This document shows, piece by piece, positions 12,986 to 14,206 of a stretch of 14,206 nucleotides of DNA. This stretch comes from an uncultured Eubacteriales bacterium. GTDB taxonomy: Bacteria > Bacillota > Clostridia > Oscillospirales > Butyricicoccaceae. The translations under genes were made by a program, and so were the position numbers. Location: positions 1-14,206 of the forward strand of contig CATJIY010000083.1 in NCBI GenBank assembly GCA_949740695.1. The letters are read 5' to 3'. The notes below the pieces were generated by a model. It saw only the letters and a program-made list of their open reading frames with translations, searched no databases and was not told the origin of the DNA. Positions within the stretch are counted from its first letter, which is position 1. Each line of letters begins with the position of its first letter.

Positions 12986-13843
12986 TTAGCCCTGCTCCGC
13001 GTCTCGATGGCGTAAGGATACATGAACATCTCGCTCCAGCAACGCCTGATGAAGCCGGCGGCTCCCCGAAACCGACCTATGCTGGCCGCCGGTACAGCCA
13101 ATGCCAATGACCAGAGAGGTCTTTCCCTCCGCCAGATAGCACGGCAATAAAAAATCCAGCATGCCAATGAGCTTCTCCACAAAAATCTGGGCGTTGGGGT
13201 CAGAAAACACATAATCATAAACCGCTTGGTCCAGTCCGGTCTTTTTCTTAAGCGATTCTATATAATAGGGATTTTTTAAAAAACGAACGTCAAACACCAA
13301 ATCGCACTCCCGAGGGATGCCATACTTAAAACCAAAGCTGCATACCGACACCACCATCGAGGCGGCGCCGCCCTTCCCAAACAATTCATAGAGATGGCTT
13401 TTCAGCCCTGGGACAGACAAGGCGGTAGTGTCAATGCAAAAGGACGCCCCCAGGCGCACGGGTTCCATCAGCTTCCGTTCCTTCGCAATGGCGGCAGGTA
13501 ACCCCCGCCCACCTAGATCCAGAGGATGCCGGCGGCGGCTGATCTTTTGCCGGTTGATAAGTACCTCGTCACTGCAATCTAAAAACAGAACCTGGCACCG
13601 GCTACCCGACTGCTCCAGCTCCTCTAAACTGTGAAACAAAAAAGAATGATCCCATCCCCCGCGAATATCCACCACCAAAGCTACTTTCTGCTCTTGCTCT
13701 CCCGCACTTTCAAACAATTCCGCAAAAGGTCGAATCAACTTTGCCGGCATGTTATCGACGCAAAAATAACCCATGTCCTCTAGGGTATCCATCGTCAGGC
13801 TTTTGCCCGCCCCACTCATACCAGAGATAATCAGACAATCCAT
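12986..13843 (-). CDS. rapZ: RNase adapter / nucleotide-binding protein RapZ (YvcJ)
   Basis: RapZ is a nucleotide-binding protein with an N-terminal kinase-like domain and a C-terminal domain. In enteric bacteria it steers RNase E to the small RNA GlmZ and senses glucosamine-6-phosphate; in Firmicutes the homologue YvcJ has no known RNA partner. Visible are Walker A G8-M-S-G-A-G-K-S15, Walker B-like L-V-V-D-I-R, and the hallmark S-F-G-F-K-Y-G-I-P, D-V-R-F-L-K-N-P-Y-Y and G-I-G-C-T-G-G-Q-H-R-S-V motifs. The sequence ends in L-R-H-R-D, as in the family. I place the start at the ATG at 13841-13843 because AAGGGAG (13852-13858) is eight bases upstream and the protein then begins just before the P-loop strand, as usual, giving 285 residues. 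A longer reading with 18 extra residues would overlap the upstream gene. Confidence 0.95.
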   Translation of the reverse strand: MDCLIISGMSGAGKSLTMDTLEDMGYFCVDNMPAKLIRPFAELFESAGEQEQKVALVVDIRGGWDHSFLFHSLEELEQSGSRCQVLFLDCSDEVLINRQKISRRRHPLDLGGRGLPAAIAKERKLMEPVRLGASFCIDTTALSVPGLKSHLYELFGKGGAASMVVSVCSFGFKYGIPRECDLVFDVRFLKNPYYIESLKKKTGLDQAVYDYVFSDPNAQIFVEKLIGMLDFLLPCYLAEGKTSLVIGIGCTGGQHRSVSGSRRLHQALLERDVHVSLRHRDAEQG

Positions 13844-13851
13844 ACGCACTG

Positions 13852-13858
13852 CTCCCTT
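13852..13858 (-). promoter_or_regulatory. Ribosome binding site fixing the rapZ start
   Basis: AAGGGAG lies eight bases before the ATG at 13841-13843. It sits at and just after the stop codon of the upstream YdcF-like gene, so ribosomes ending that gene could reinitiate here. It rules against the longer rapZ start at 13897, which lies inside the upstream coding region. Confidence 0.75.
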
Positions 13859-14205
13859 CAAAAGATGGTTTGGAAGAACATCAGCAATACACTGCAATAC
13901 TCCCGTAGATAAAACCCCGGAATCTGATACGGATAAGGAATCGGTGCCGCCAAAGCCTGTACCGTTCCCAATCCCTCCTGCCGAGACAAAGCCTGCGCCC
14001 GGAACAAATGGAACGTGTTACTCACCACTGCTACCGGACCGGCCAAACCTCTCTGCTGGATAATCTCCCAGGAAAAACGCAAATTTTCCCGGGTGTCCGT
14101 GGCCTGTTCCTCCAAAAAGATTCGCTCCCGAGCGACGCCCCGGTTTTCCAGCCAATTTGCCATGACCCAAGCCTCTGTATACCGCTCGTCCACACCTTGC
14201 CCGCC
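13858..14205 (-). CDS. YdcF/DUF218 family protein (N-terminus cut by window edge)
   Basis: The visible 115 residues are the C-terminal part of a YdcF-like protein. The frame is open to the right edge and reads G-G-Q-G-V-D-E-R-Y-T-E-A, followed by a helix, R-I-F-L-E-E-Q-A-T-D-T-R-E-N and V-V-S-N-T-F-H-L-F-R-A. These match the DUF218 core, a Rossmann-like fold with the G-G-x-G strand and the T-x-E-N motif. A hydrophobic C-terminal stretch may be a membrane segment or buried helix. The upstream GTG at 14191-14193 is inside the conserved motif and is not the start; the true start is beyond the window. The stop is 14 bp before rapZ. DUF218 proteins are implicated in cell-envelope metabolism, such as SanA and ElyC, but this one's substrate is unknown. 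Confidence 0.88.
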   Translation of the reverse strand, partial: GGQGVDERYTEAWVMANWLENRGVARERIFLEEQATDTRENLRFSWEIIQQRGLAGPVAVVSNTFHLFRAQALSRQEGLGTVQALAAPIPYPYQIPGFYLREYCSVLLMFFQTIF

Positions 14206-14206
14206 A

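Noticed and set aside
13844..13897. Longer rapZ start adding 18 residues
   Set aside because: The extension overlaps the YdcF-like gene, lacks a ribosome binding site and would place extra residues before the P-loop strand that normally begins RapZ.

Overview
The window looks like ordinary chromosome from a low-to-moderate GC Firmicute, most likely class Clostridia and plausibly an Oscillospiraceae/Ruminococcaceae relative. The evidence is the tight RapZ-YvcK-WhiA block followed by dnaE, a PcrA-type helicase with a C-terminal Tudor-like domain, a DUF4364/DUF3048 pair, a PadR-DUF2812 pair, and strong AGGAGG-type ribosome binding sites. The taxonomic placement is inferred from gene content only. 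I see no rRNA, tRNA, CRISPR array, insertion sequence, prophage or attachment site.

Layout from left to right. (1) Positions 1-1466, minus strand: a PadR repressor and a DUF2812 membrane protein overlap by four bases, followed by a TetR-family repressor that runs off the left edge. Both repressor genes have near-consensus promoters overlaid by long inverted repeats, so both look self-regulated. (2) Positions 1557-3343, plus strand: a predicted promoter drives a DUF4364 winged-helix protein and a DUF3048 (YerB-like) lipoprotein. (3) Positions 3406-3457: a bidirectional terminator sits between convergent units. (4) Positions 3456-4837, minus strand: a five-segment membrane protein resembling SpoIIM, preceded by a glycerophosphodiester phosphodiesterase. 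(5) Positions 4912-14205, minus strand: a long housekeeping run read as YdcF/DUF218 (partial), rapZ, yvcK, whiA, dnaE and pcrA. From YdcF to dnaE the junctions are 14, 3 and 14 bp and then a 4-bp overlap, so these are very probably one transcript. A 162-bp gap then precedes pcrA.

How the genes fit together. The right-hand block combines cell-envelope and carbon-flux control (RapZ, a nucleotide-binding protein; YvcK, a UDP-sugar-binding protein; WhiA, a DNA-binding protein) with replication (DnaE) and repair or transcription-coupled helicase activity (PcrA). The left-hand block is a small accessory regulatory cassette whose signal and targets cannot be read from the sequence.

I do not see a clearly new biological system. 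The items most worth a second look are the two repressor operators, the two-repressor cassette, the SpoIIM-like protein, the insertion in PcrA, and the translational coupling of dnaE to whiA. Several starts were moved on ribosome-binding-site grounds (PadR, SpoIIM-like, PcrA, RapZ). All motif and domain statements come from reading the sequence; no search was run.
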